From: Chitinimonas prasina
Lineage (GTDB): Bacteria; Pseudomonadota; Gammaproteobacteria; Burkholderiales; Chitinimonadaceae
Direction of reading: 5' to 3'
Assembly (NCBI RefSeq): GCF_030160395.1
Contig: NZ_BSOG01000003.1
Location: forward strand, 310,001 to 374,000
DNA: 64,000 nt
The translations under genes and the position numbers were made by a program. Below are positions 34,747 through 43,396 of this stretch, in pieces; the stretch's first letter is position 1; every line of letters starts with the position of its first letter. The notes under the pieces are model-generated. The model made no database searches. It was not told where the DNA came from and was given only the letters and a program-made list of their open reading frames with translations.

Positions 34747-36474
34747 CTACAAACCCAAGACCTGACTCAGGCTGGCGATCTCCTGGCGCCATTGCTGCTG
34801 AGCCTGCGGTCTTTGCTGGCGCGGCTTGCGGCCAAGGTCGTCGGCCAGGCGTGCTTCCAGCTCGCACAAGCGAGCCAGCATCTGGTCGGTATCGCTCACC
34901 GCAGCTGGCGCGACCGGTGCTGAGGCTGGCCGGCTGAGGGTGGCGGGCGCCACCTCCTGCATGCGGGCATAGGCTTGTGCGGCATCCTGCCATTGTTCTA
35001 TCCGGCCATCGCGTATCAGCCAGTAGCGGTTGCAGGCGCGCTCTATCAGCTCGCGGTCATGTGATACCAGCAACACGCCGCCGGCGTAGCCGAGCAGGGC
35101 TTGCGCCAGCTCGGCCTTGCCATCCATATCCAGGTGGTTGGTTGGCTCGTCCAGCAGCAGGAGATGGTAGCTGGCCAGCGATAGCCCCAGGAACAGCAGG
35201 CGCGAGCGCTCGCCGCCACTGAGTGTCGCCACCTTCTGGCCATGCCGGGGGTAGGCAAAGCCGGCGCTGATCAGGGCCCTGCGCCTGTCCATCTCGGCGG
35301 TGCGGCCGGACAGGCGGGCAAAGGGCGCCAGCGCGCTCATCAGGTCATCGTCGTCGCGCAACTGCTGCTGTGACTGGTCGTAGTACCCAACGGCAGCCTG
35401 GCTGTGGAACTGGATGCCGGCAGTCTGGGCTTCGTGCTGCAAGGCCTGCCAGCATTGCCGCAGCAGCGAGGACTTGCCCAGGCCGTTGGCGCCCAGCAGG
35501 GCAACCCGGTCGCCAGCCTTGAGGCTGCAATCCTCCACCGTAAACAGCGGCGGCAAGCCTGCGGCGGGCCTTACCGGCAGTGCGCTCAGCGCCAGCAGGC
35601 GGTCGGCCGCCAGGGCCTGACCTTGCAGGGCCAGGCGCCATGGCGGGCCTTGGGTGACGAAGGTCTGCTCCTCGCGCAGCCGGTCAGCCCGCTTCTGTAT
35701 GACCTTGGCCTTGCGTGACAGGTCCTCATTGTCGTAGGTACGGCCCCAGACGGCCAGACGCTGGCTGCTGCTGGTGAGCCGGTCTATTTCCTTCTGTTCG
35801 GCGGCATGGCGCTGGCTGGCGGCCTGGTCCATCTCGTCCAGTGCTGCCCGCGCCGTGCTGCAGGGCAGGTCAAAGCAGTACAAGCGCTTGTCGCGCAATA
35901 TCCAGCTCTGCCGGGTAACGTTGTCGAGCAGCCTGGCATCGTGCGAGACCAGGATAAAGCCACCCGTCCAGCGCTGCAGGAATTGCTCCAGCCAGAGCAG
36001 GGAGGGCAGGTCCAGGTGGTTGCTGGGCTCGTCCAGCAGCAACATATTGGGTTCCTGCAGCAGGGCACGGCCCAGCAGCAGGCGGGTGTGCTGGCCGCCA
36101 CTCAGTCCGGAGACGGGCACCTGGGCGTGATGGGGCTCGAACCCCAGCTCCTGCAGCATGGCATCCGAGCGCCAGCGTGCATCAGGATGGTTGTCCACGG
36201 CTGCGCAGAGGGCGGCGTGCAGGGTCAAGCCGGCCAGCTCGGCAGGCAGATGCTGCTCCACATGTTGCAGGCGACAGGCGCGGGCGTGGTGCACCGTGCC
36301 GGCGGTGGCCTCGCGGGTGCCGGTCAGCAAGCCCAGTAGCGTGCTCTTGCCGCAGCCGTTGTGGCCCAGCAGACCTACACGGTCGCCCAGGTTGAGGGTA
36401 AAGGACAGATCCTGGAACAAAGCGCCGTCGGCGGTATCCAGTTGCAGGGAGAGTGCGGAAATCAGTGTAGTCAT
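34747..36474 (-). CDS. ABC-F family ATPase (ribosome-associated/antibiotic protection type)
   Basis: 575 residues from MTTLISALSLQLDTADG; ATG 36486 adds four residues. Two ABC domains and no membrane helices. Domain 1: Walker A GHNGCGKST near 38, signature SGLSGGQHTRLLLGRALLQ, Walker B LLLDEPSNHLD. A charged interdomain linker (about 215-285, IDRLTSSSQRLAVWGRTYDN) follows. Domain 2: GANGLGKSS near 328, signature ATLSGGERSRLLF and LLLDEPTNHLDMD. The short C-terminal extension is Gln-rich. ABC-F proteins act on ribosomes, some giving resistance to macrolides, lincosamides or pleuromutilins. A small ORF with a perfect Shine-Dalgarno lies 130 bases upstream. Confidence 0.92.
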   Translation of the reverse strand: MTTLISALSLQLDTADGALFQDLSFTLNLGDRVGLLGHNGCGKSTLLGLLTGTREATAGTVHHARACRLQHVEQHLPAELAGLTLHAALCAAVDNHPDARWRSDAMLQELGFEPHHAQVPVSGLSGGQHTRLLLGRALLQEPNMLLLDEPSNHLDLPSLLWLEQFLQRWTGGFILVSHDARLLDNVTRQSWILRDKRLYCFDLPCSTARAALDEMDQAASQRHAAEQKEIDRLTSSSQRLAVWGRTYDNEDLSRKAKVIQKRADRLREEQTFVTQGPPWRLALQGQALAADRLLALSALPVRPAAGLPPLFTVEDCSLKAGDRVALLGANGLGKSSLLRQCWQALQHEAQTAGIQFHSQAAVGYYDQSQQQLRDDDDLMSALAPFARLSGRTAEMDRRRALISAGFAYPRHGQKVATLSGGERSRLLFLGLSLASYHLLLLDEPTNHLDMDGKAELAQALLGYAGGVLLVSHDRELIERACNRYWLIRDGRIEQWQDAAQAYARMQEVAPATLSRPASAPVAPAAVSDTDQMLARLCELEARLADDLGRKPRQQRPQAQQQWRQEIASLSQVLGL

Positions 36475-36603
36475 CGCTCTTGCCATATTTTTGGGATGCA
36501 GGCATCCACATCAACACAAGCGCTGACGACAGGAGTCGGGAAAGGACTCAGGAAAAGCGGAAGAAGGGCTTTTCGGCAGGAATGAGGGCTTTGCTCCGAC
36601 CCA

Positions 36604-36690
36604 CTATCGCAACGCGACAGAAATGGGGCAGGAGCGGGCGTACATGCCATAAAGCCGTGCGAACCAGACGGTGCACGAAGACATAACCAT
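36604..36690 (-). CDS. candidate 28-codon leader peptide upstream of the ABC-F gene
   Basis: An AAAGGAGGT ribosome site (36703-36695), the best in the window, sits 4 bases before an ATG that opens MVMSSCTVWFARLYGMYARS and closes at a TAG after 28 codons. Between its stop and the ABC-F start are stems able to pair, such as GAAAAGC with GCTTTTC and GAGTC with GACTC. Some antibiotic-protection ABC-F genes use ribosome-stalling leaders of this size. The ORF and site are seen; the regulatory role is inferred. Confidence 0.45.
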   Translation of the reverse strand: MVMSSCTVWFARLYGMYARSCPISVALR

Positions 36691-36800
36691 ATTGACCTCC
36701 TTTCTTTGCAATGAGGTGTACCAAGGGGGGCGCCAACAAGCGCGGCGAGGCGCTTGCTACACCCAGATATCGCCACTTTAGCCGGCAGTAGCGATGGTGA

Positions 36801-37340
36801 TCAAGCGGCTGGGTATTTTGCCGCCAGCTTCTGCAGCGTATTGATGCCACGCAGGGTGGTCTTGAGCTTGAGGGTCTTCTCGAACAGCATATTGCTGAAT
36901 ACCGACTCGCTGGCTTGCTGTCGCCGCAGCCAGTACACCTCGCGGCCATGTATATGGAAATCGTCGTGTTCGTTGCGCATGCCCAGCAGAGTGGCCTGTT
37001 GCGCAGGGCTCATGGGCTGGGCCAGCAGGCAGACTGCCAGTGGGCCGCTGCCTGTCTTCTCCACCTCGAAAGCCGGATGGCTGGCGATGGCGGCCACTTC
37101 GGCATCGCTGCGGACAAAGGTGGCTACTTCGTAGCCTAGCGTCTGCTGCAGATGGTGCGCGATGGCCTGTTCGAGTTCGGCAGCCGGGCGCTCGTCGCGA
37201 TCAAAGATGACGTTGCCGCTGGCGATAAAGGTCTCCACACCCGTCAGGCCCAAGGCCAACAGGTGCCGGCGCAGGTCTTCCATCCTGACATTGTGGCCAC
37301 CGACATTGATAGCGCGAAGAAAGGCGATCTGGCGTGGCAT
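36801..37340 (-). CDS. DUF1697 family protein
   Basis: 179 residues from MPRQIAFLRAINVGGHNVRM. The family signature is the opening (AFLRAINVGGHNVRMEDLR), followed by ETFIASGNVIFD and a later TLKLKTTLRGINTLQKLA block. Widely distributed small cytoplasmic protein of unknown function. It ends before a GC-rich hairpin region ahead of the ABC-F leader. Confidence 0.9.
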   Translation of the reverse strand: MPRQIAFLRAINVGGHNVRMEDLRRHLLALGLTGVETFIASGNVIFDRDERPAAELEQAIAHHLQQTLGYEVATFVRSDAEVAAIASHPAFEVEKTGSGPLAVCLLAQPMSPAQQATLLGMRNEHDDFHIHGREVYWLRRQQASESVFSNMLFEKTLKLKTTLRGINTLQKLAAKYPAA

Positions 37341-37386
37341 GGTGGTGGCTGGCAGGAGGTGGCTGGGCCGACATGCTAGCAAGACC

Positions 37387-37899
37387 CTAGCCAACAAAGT
37401 AGCGCTGGGTTTCGCTGGCCAGCTTTTCGAAGGCTTGCTTCTCCTGGCTCTGCTCGGCCATCTCGGCCAGCCTGGCGTCGGTTTCGCGCAAGCGGCCTGC
37501 CATCATGATGGCCAGATTGCGGTAGAGCTTGGTTTCCAGCCCAGCCAGGCGCGGCATGCTGGCACGCTTGAATACCAGCACCCGCACGTCGTCTATGGCC
37601 ACCACGCTGGCAGAGCGCCAGCCGAAATCGATCAGGGCGAGCTCGCCAAAAGTCTCACCCGGCCCCAGCCGGGTCAGCTCGTGCTCGGTGATGCCGGCGA
37701 AGCGGTTGACGGCTACCGTACCCGACAGCAGTACGTAGAGCTCGCTACCGTCTTCGCCTTCGTTCAGCAGGCGCTTGCCGGCCGGGTGCTGCTCGAACTG
37801 GCAGGCGGCGAGATACTGGCGGGCTTCATCGGCGGTAAAACCGCCAAACAAGCGCACCGATTGAACCAGTCGCTGTACCAGGGCATCGTTGTTCTGCAT
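37387..37899 (-). CDS. cyclic nucleotide-binding domain protein
   Basis: 170 residues. A single CRP-type sensor domain at about 15-125: GKRLLNEGEDGSELYVLLSG, then GPGETFGELALIDFGWRSASVVA as the phosphate-binding cassette (FGELALI, R-S-A). There is no helix-turn-helix, so it is not a CRP transcription factor; a short helical tail follows. It lies 3 bases after mpl. It probably senses cAMP or cGMP, possibly from the class III cyclase type seen at the window start; its output is unknown. Confidence 0.9.
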   Translation of the reverse strand: MQNNDALVQRLVQSVRLFGGFTADEARQYLAACQFEQHPAGKRLLNEGEDGSELYVLLSGTVAVNRFAGITEHELTRLGPGETFGELALIDFGWRSASVVAIDDVRVLVFKRASMPRLAGLETKLYRNLAIMMAGRLRETDARLAEMAEQSQEKQAFEKLASETQRYFVG

Positions 37900-37901
37900 G
37901 G

Positions 37902-39290
37902 TTATCCTCGAGGTGCTAAGGCGGCCAGCAGCTTCTGGTGTATGCCACCGAAACCGCCATTGCTCATGACCAATATGTGATCGCCAGGCCGGGCTTCGGC
38001 CGCGACCGCTGCTACCAGCTTAGTCAAATCATCGTGGGCCTGGGCGATTTCACCCATGGGTGCCAGCGCCTCGGCGGCATCCCAGCCCAGATTGGCACCG
38101 TAGCAGTACACCCGGTCGGCCTCGGCCAGGCTGGCGGGCAGCGCTTGCTTCATGGTGCCCAGCTTCATGGTGTTGGAACGTGGCTCCAGTACCGCCAGGA
38201 TGCGTGACCGGCCTATCTTCTGCCGCAGGCCGGCCACGGTGGTGGCGATGGCGGTGGGGTGATGGGCAAAATCGTCGTAGACGGTCACGCCGTGGACGGT
38301 ACCGCGTACTTCCATGCGGCGCTTGACGTTGCGGAATCCGGCCAGAGCTGCGATGCCGACCTCGGGCGTGACACCCACATGGCGGGCAGCGGCCAGGGCG
38401 GCCAGGGCGTTGAGCTGGTTGTGCTCGCCCATCAGGTCCCAGCGCAGGCGTCCTTGCGGGGCGCCGTCGAGGATGATGTCGAAACCATCGTCGTGAACCG
38501 CGCCGACCTGCCAGCCGTCGGCACCGCCAAATCGCGCCACCGGCGACCAGCAACCGCGCTTGAGCACCCGCTCCAGGCTGTCCTCGCGGCCATTGGCCAC
38601 GATCAGGCCCTGGCTGGGGATGGTGCGGACCAGGTGGTGGAACTGAGTCTCGATGGCGGCCAGGTCGGCAAAGATGTCGGCGTGGTCGAATTCCAGGTTG
38701 TTGAGGATGGCGGTACGGGGCCGGTAGTGGACGAACTTGGACCGTTTGTCGAAGAATGCGGTGTCGTATTCGTCGGCCTCTATCACGAAGAAAGGTGAGC
38801 GGCCGCCGGGCTCCTGCCGTGGTTCGCCGGGCAGGCGGGCCGATACGCCGAAGTTCTCGGGCACGCCGCCCACCAGGAAGCCTGGCGCCAGCCCGGCGTA
38901 TTCCAGTATCCAGGCCAGCATGGAGGTGGTGGTGGTCTTGCCGTGAGTGCCGGCCACGGCCAGTACCCATAGGGGTTGCGCCGGATTGCGCAACACATGC
39001 TCGGCCAGCCATTGCGGGCCGGAAACATAGGGCAGGCCGGCGTCCAGTATGGCTTCCATCAGCGGATTACCGCGCGTCACCACATTGCCGATAACGTAAA
39101 TATCAGCCTTGAGATTGATCTGTTCGGGCGAGTAGCCTTCAATGAGTTGTATACCAGCTGCTTCGAGCTGGGTGCTCATGGGTGGGTAGACATTGGCATC
39201 GCAGCCTGTCACGGTGTGGCCGGTGGAGCGAGCAAGCTGGGCGATACCGCCCATGAAGGTGCCACAGATGCCAAGAATATGGATGTGCAT
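37902..39290 (-). CDS. mpl: UDP-N-acetylmuramate:tripeptide ligase
   Basis: 462 residues. The opening HILGICGTFMGGIAQLARSTGHTVTGCD is diagnostic for Mpl, which lacks the MurC GxGGIGM pattern. The ATP loop is AGTHGKTTTTSMLAWIL near 112, and the middle domain has VIEADEYDTAFFDKRSKFVHY. The enzyme joins recycled L-Ala-D-Glu-mDAP tripeptide to UDP-MurNAc for peptidoglycan recycling. It is divergent from the diguanylate cyclase gene. Confidence 0.97.
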   Translation of the reverse strand: MHIHILGICGTFMGGIAQLARSTGHTVTGCDANVYPPMSTQLEAAGIQLIEGYSPEQINLKADIYVIGNVVTRGNPLMEAILDAGLPYVSGPQWLAEHVLRNPAQPLWVLAVAGTHGKTTTTSMLAWILEYAGLAPGFLVGGVPENFGVSARLPGEPRQEPGGRSPFFVIEADEYDTAFFDKRSKFVHYRPRTAILNNLEFDHADIFADLAAIETQFHHLVRTIPSQGLIVANGREDSLERVLKRGCWSPVARFGGADGWQVGAVHDDGFDIILDGAPQGRLRWDLMGEHNQLNALAALAAARHVGVTPEVGIAALAGFRNVKRRMEVRGTVHGVTVYDDFAHHPTAIATTVAGLRQKIGRSRILAVLEPRSNTMKLGTMKQALPASLAEADRVYCYGANLGWDAAEALAPMGEIAQAHDDLTKLVAAVAAEARPGDHILVMSNGGFGGIHQKLLAALAPRG

Positions 39291-39359
39291 AGAGTCCTGT
39301 TGTGCGATCGCCCCGGCTCAGTTGCGCGAAGCTCTGGTAATATAAGTGGTTGACGATAA

Positions 39360-40316
39360 ATGAACGAACGCTCGATGACGCCTTCCCAGTCACCCACTCT
39401 GACGCCGTCGGATATCGCCCGCATCGCGCTCAAGCGCCTTGCGGAGCTGGGTTTGCCGCCGACACCGGAAAACTATACGAAATTCTACAACGCCATTGCC
39501 GCAATAAAGTCCCCCACGGATAAAAGCGACGAGGAATTGAAGAGTGCGTATCAGGTGCTGTTCCGTGTTTCAGACGTGCTCGACGGCATGAGCGAGACCT
39601 CGGAAGTGCTGCTGGAAGACCTGTTGCGTGGCAGCGAGGTCATGGATCAGTCGCTGGATGCCCTGCGCAGCAGCCACGATGCCGATACGCTGGAGCAGGT
39701 GTTGAGCACCTTGATCGAATCCACCGGTTCAGTACGCCAGACCGTGAATGCGTCGCATCGCGACCTGCAGGAGCTGAAGGCGACCATGGACAAGATACAG
39801 TCCGATCTCGCCATCAATCGCAAGACGCTGGAGCAGGACCCGTTGACCGGGGCGCTAAACCGGCAGGGCCTGGAGCATCTGCTGACCCGTGAAGTGAAGC
39901 GCGCCCGCCGGGCCAATCTGCCGCTGACGGTAGGCATACTGGATCTGGACGAGTTCAAGCTGGTGAACGATAGATTCGGCCATCTGGTGGGCGACAAGGT
40001 GCTGATGCATTTCTCCAGCATAGCCAAGGCAGTGCTGCGCGAGAGCGATGTACTGGTGCGTTACGGTGGCGAGGAGTTCCTGGTGCTGCTGCCCGAAACT
40101 GACCTGAACGGCGCACGCTTTCTGGTGGACCGCCTGCGCCAGGTCAACGCCAAGACGCCCTTCTTCCATCACAGCCAGCATATCGACATCCGGTTCTCGA
40201 CCGGCGTGGCGCAGCTAAAGCAGGACGAAAACGGCCATTCCATGCTGATACGGGCCGATGAAGCCATGTACCAGGCCAAGAACAGTGGCCGTGATCAGGT
40301 GATCTTTGCCGACTAG
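39360..40316 (+). CDS. diguanylate cyclase (GGDEF)
   Basis: 318 residues. The N-terminal part (about 15-150) is helical with LPPTPENYTKFYNAIAA and a coiled-coil run to DKIQSDLAINRKTLEQDPLTG. The GGDEF domain at about 155-315 has an intact GGEEF site and an RESD inhibitory site five residues before it, so it should make c-di-GMP with product inhibition. No membrane helices. Followed by a strong terminator. Confidence 0.95.
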   Translation: MNERSMTPSQSPTLTPSDIARIALKRLAELGLPPTPENYTKFYNAIAAIKSPTDKSDEELKSAYQVLFRVSDVLDGMSETSEVLLEDLLRGSEVMDQSLDALRSSHDADTLEQVLSTLIESTGSVRQTVNASHRDLQELKATMDKIQSDLAINRKTLEQDPLTGALNRQGLEHLLTREVKRARRANLPLTVGILDLDEFKLVNDRFGHLVGDKVLMHFSSIAKAVLRESDVLVRYGGEEFLVLLPETDLNGARFLVDRLRQVNAKTPFFHHSQHIDIRFSTGVAQLKQDENGHSMLIRADEAMYQAKNSGRDQVIFAD

Positions 40317-40339
40317 CAGCGCCATCACAGTCTAGCCTC

Positions 40340-40368
40340 GGGCCGGTGCAAACACCGGCCCGTTTTGT
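40340..40368 (+). terminator. terminator of the diguanylate cyclase gene
   Basis: Perfect GGGCCGGTG/CACCGGCCC stem with a CAAA loop, followed by GTTTTGTTTT. Confidence 0.9.
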
Positions 40369-40510
40369 TTTCTGGGCGGCCGCCGGCGGTCTAGCAAGGG
40401 CCACTGTGGGTGAGTGTCATTTTATGTCGAAAATCCTAACTTCAACGCACACGGCAAGCAGTAGGACGCGACAGGCGCGCACCGATGGCCGCAGGTAGAA
40501 GAGGTGGGAA

Positions 40511-40900
40511 ATGACCGAGTTTCAAAGCAGGATGGAAACAGCCGCGCGCATTGCCGAGGCGGTCTATGGGCTGACCGTGGAGTGGCAGCCGATACCGGGC
40601 GAGGTGGAGGTGGTGCAGGCCACACTGGCCGGGCGTGAGGAGCTGCCCATCTACTTGACCCATAGCGGCGAACAGATCATCTGCATCTGCTATTTCTGGC
40701 ACGACAAAGAGGTGCTGGCAGAGCGCCGGGTGGCGCTGCTGGACTTGAACATCCCCATGCCGCTGTCGTCGTTTGCGCGGGTGGAGGGCTGGTTCGTGGT
40801 GTATGGCGCGCTGTCGCGTCAATCCCGTGCAGAGGAGCTGGCTACCCTCAGCGAAAACGCGGTGGATGCGCTGGATGCGTTTGCCGAGTATCTGAAGTAA
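40511..40900 (+). CDS. YjfI-like protein (DUF2170)
   Basis: 129 residues, behind GAAGAGGTGGGAA. HSGEQIICICYFWHDKEVL and PLSSFARVEGWFVVYGALS match the YjfI/DUF2170 pattern. In enterobacteria yjfI heads an envelope-stress-like cluster with the PspA homolog yjfJ. Here the next gene, 18 bases on, is a broken pspA, so this may be the last intact member of the set. Confidence 0.85.
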   Translation: MTEFQSRMETAARIAEAVYGLTVEWQPIPGEVEVVQATLAGREELPIYLTHSGEQIICICYFWHDKEVLAERRVALLDLNIPMPLSSFARVEGWFVVYGALSRQSRAEELATLSENAVDALDAFAEYLK

Positions 40901-40918
40901 GCGAGAAGGAGCGTCATC

Positions 40919-41084
40919 ATGTCTATCTTCACCAAGATCGTTAGGGCAGTACGCGGCAGTGTGCGTGAGTTGGGCGAGGCGGTGGTGGATGCCAGGAACC
41001 CGCATCTACGAGCAGGAAATCACCGACGCCCGCCAAGCCCTGACCCAGGCAGGCCGCTACCTGCTGTTCTGGATGCCGGGCTAG
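40919..41084 (+). pseudogene. pspA/yjfJ remnant, frameshifted and truncated
   Basis: The start MSIFTKIVRAVRGSVRELGE matches PspA/YjfJ, then the frame breaks at about 40994-40997; TRIYEQEITDARQALTQA continues one base on. PspA should run another 190 residues, but after about 53 codons the frame turns hydrophobic and meets a TAG at 41082. The frameshift and the deletion are separate lesions. Confidence 0.8.
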
Positions 41085-41426
41085 ATGACGCTGCTGGCCG
41101 GTACGGTGGTGCTGATCGAGGCACTGGCGGCTGCCGTATTTGTTACCGCGCGCGCACTGCGCCCCATGCGTGGCCTGTTTGTGGAACACAACGCCCGGGG
41201 TAATGCCAGCCTGGTGGGGCTGAGCTGCCAGATCACCACGCTGAAGGTGGATGAGCGCTTTGGCCAGGCCAATGTGGAAACCGAAGGCACGGCCATCGCC
41301 ATCCGGGTCAGGGCTGCTGCTCCCAATAGTCTGGTCAAGGGCTCGGTGGCCACCATCATCAGCTACGACGAAGGCAGTGGCTGCTACGAGGTGGTGGACA
41401 GCGACGCCCTGCTAGCGGATATCTGA
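41085..41426 (+). pseudogene. C-terminal remnant of a membrane OB-fold protein of the yjf/yqi type
   Basis: 113 codons in the same frame as the preceding PspA piece, separated only by the TAG. A hydrophobic segment (TVVLIEALAAAVFVTARALR) leads into ASLVGLSCQITTLKVDERFG and LVKGSVATIISYDEGSGCYE, an OB-like soluble domain of the YqiJ/YrfK sort that accompanies PspA or flotillin clusters. Its N-terminal membrane part is missing, so a deletion probably fused pspA to this gene. It may still be translated from ATG 41085 but lacks a ribosome site. Confidence 0.65.
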
Positions 41427-41582
41427 CACCGGTGTCATTTGCAGAAACGTGAGTGGGAGCGATGAAATGCAAGCCCGGTTGCAACTAATGTGAGTCCAGC
41501 GCCGCTGGCTGGGCGCAGTTAACTTGAGCCAGTCGGTGCGTCGAACGCAAGTCCGGCCAGCTTCAAACTGCATCTGCCCGTC

Positions 41583-42581
41583 TCAATGGACTTTGGCGGC
41601 TTTGCGCCGTGCCCGCCAACGCTTGGCGGCAAACCAAGGCGCCAGAACCCAGGGAAATGCTGCGTAAGCCAATAGGCGCAGCCGCACTGCCAGTGGCACG
41701 CCTGGCGCGGAGATAAACAGGCGCAGGCGCTGAGCCTGGCTGCTGGCGGTAAGCATGTCGTAGATAAAGCCTTCTCGGCGCAGCTTGGCAGCAAAGGCGC
41801 TAGCCACAGCCGCTTCCTGCCCAGCCAGTTGCGCTGCTTGCAACAAGAGGGGAATCTCGACCAAGGCGCCACGTGCGCCGCGCAGCAGACGACGGGCCAC
41901 GTCAGCAGCGCTGAGGCTGGCTTGCTTGGCTGAATAGCCGCCCCGCCGGTAACGCACCAGCGGCTGTTCAAGCGTGATGGCACCACCGCCGACGATGGCA
42001 CGGAACACCATCACCAGATCTTCGTAGACCACCCCACTGGGTAGCCCGCCATGACGGTCGAACAAGCGCCGGGTCCAAGCCTGGGCAGCGCCGATGACCA
42101 AGGGCGGCCGCGCTAGCCAGTCGGCGGCATTGCGGTAAGTGGCCAACTGATCGGGGCTGATGCTTTCCTGTCTGCTGCCGTCCGCATCCATGGCAATCAG
42201 ACTGCCGGCGATCAGATCGGGCCGGCACTCTGCCGCCACCCAGGCGGCAGCACAAAGACTGGCCCGCTGCGGCAGCGACACATCGTCGCCGGCTGCCACC
42301 AGCAGGAGTTCACCGCTACTGAGTCGCGCCACTCGATCCAGATGCGCGCCAATGCCCAGATTGCTGGGGTTGCGGTTCAGTACGATGCGGTGCGGGCCAC
42401 GGTAGTCACTCACCGCCTGCTGTATGAGCTGCCAAGTCTCGTCGCTGGAGGCGTCATCCGACAGGATGATTTCCAGATTCGCGTAGTCCTGGGACAAAGC
42501 GCCAGCGATCGCATCGGCAATGGTGCCGGCCTGATTGTAGGCAATCAGCAGCAGCGAGAGGCGAGGTGCACCGTCCACCAT
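41583..42581 (-). CDS. glycosyltransferase family 2 protein
   Basis: 332 residues from MVDGAPRLSLLLIAYNQ, whose ATG overlaps the upstream stop (TGATG). GT-A motifs: LLIAYNQAGTIADAIAGALS, IILSDDASSDET and a DDVS metal-binding region near 102. YEDLVMVFRAI lies near the acceptor site. Function: a nucleotide-sugar transferase in surface glycan assembly, last gene of a GT2-GT2-ligase run. Confidence 0.92.
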   Translation of the reverse strand: MVDGAPRLSLLLIAYNQAGTIADAIAGALSQDYANLEIILSDDASSDETWQLIQQAVSDYRGPHRIVLNRNPSNLGIGAHLDRVARLSSGELLLVAAGDDVSLPQRASLCAAAWVAAECRPDLIAGSLIAMDADGSRQESISPDQLATYRNAADWLARPPLVIGAAQAWTRRLFDRHGGLPSGVVYEDLVMVFRAIVGGGAITLEQPLVRYRRGGYSAKQASLSAADVARRLLRGARGALVEIPLLLQAAQLAGQEAAVASAFAAKLRREGFIYDMLTASSQAQRLRLFISAPGVPLAVRLRLLAYAAFPWVLAPWFAAKRWRARRKAAKVH

Positions 42582-43390
42582 CAACGGTAGACCCAGTCGC
42601 CACCCCGGCGATCCATATGCAGGGTCATGCCGTGTGCAGCCAGTTCGGCATTCCGCCATTGCCGCTCTTGCCGGCGGCGCTCACGTTTGAACCGTTGGCG
42701 GCCCAACCAGCCGAGTCCCAGCTTGCCATACAGATAGCGGTGATCGCCAAACTCACGCACGCCTTGCTCCAGTTTCATGGCCTTCTGGGTGATGGAGCCA
42801 TAATGGTGCAGCACGGCATCGCCCACCATGGCCATAGCCACGCCATGGCGGCGGCAGCGAAACAGAAACTCGGTATCCTCGCGACCGCCCAGATCACGGT
42901 CGGTATCGAAAAAGCCCAGGCGGTGGAACACTTGGCGTCGCACGGCAAAGCAGACGCCATGGAAGAAGTTTTCGCGTTGCTGGCCAGTCATCTCGTGGCC
43001 AAAGCGCTCACTGAAGGCGGTCAGGTCATAATCCAGCTCGCCCTCGACCAAAGCCGGACTCACTACGTCCAGTCCCAGGCGTTCGGCAGCAGCCAGGCTG
43101 CGCCCGATGGCGTCGTGGCCAAACACCACATCGTTGTTCAGCAACACCACCCATTCACTGTCGCCCACCAAGGCACCCTGAGTCCAGGCCCCGCCGCAGC
43201 CCAGGTTGACCGGATTACGCAGGCTGGGCAGGTCTGGACGGCTGTCCAGCCAGGCCGGCGTGCCGTCGCTGCTGCCGTTGTCGATAATCAGCAGTGCGCC
43301 TGGGGCTACCCCTTGAGCCAGGAGCGTGTCCACGCATTGCTGGGTGTATTGCAGCTGGTTGAGGACGGGAATAACGATTTGGTAGTGCAT
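42581..43390 (-). CDS. glycosyltransferase family 2 protein (rhamnosyltransferase-like)
   Basis: 269 residues. Opening YQIVIPVLNQLQYTQQCVDT; IDNGSSDGT near 37; LLNNDVVFG near 86 with the DxD-like Asp. GGREDTEFLFRCRRHGVAMA near 170 is the ED-containing block of GT2 enzymes that add rhamnose or related sugars. The neighbouring genes make or join O-antigen/LPS sugars. Confidence 0.93.
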   Translation of the reverse strand: MHYQIVIPVLNQLQYTQQCVDTLLAQGVAPGALLIIDNGSSDGTPAWLDSRPDLPSLRNPVNLGCGGAWTQGALVGDSEWVVLLNNDVVFGHDAIGRSLAAAERLGLDVVSPALVEGELDYDLTAFSERFGHEMTGQQRENFFHGVCFAVRRQVFHRLGFFDTDRDLGGREDTEFLFRCRRHGVAMAMVGDAVLHHYGSITQKAMKLEQGVREFGDHRYLYGKLGLGWLGRQRFKRERRRQERQWRNAELAAHGMTLHMDRRGGDWVYR

Positions 43391-43396
43391 AGACGC

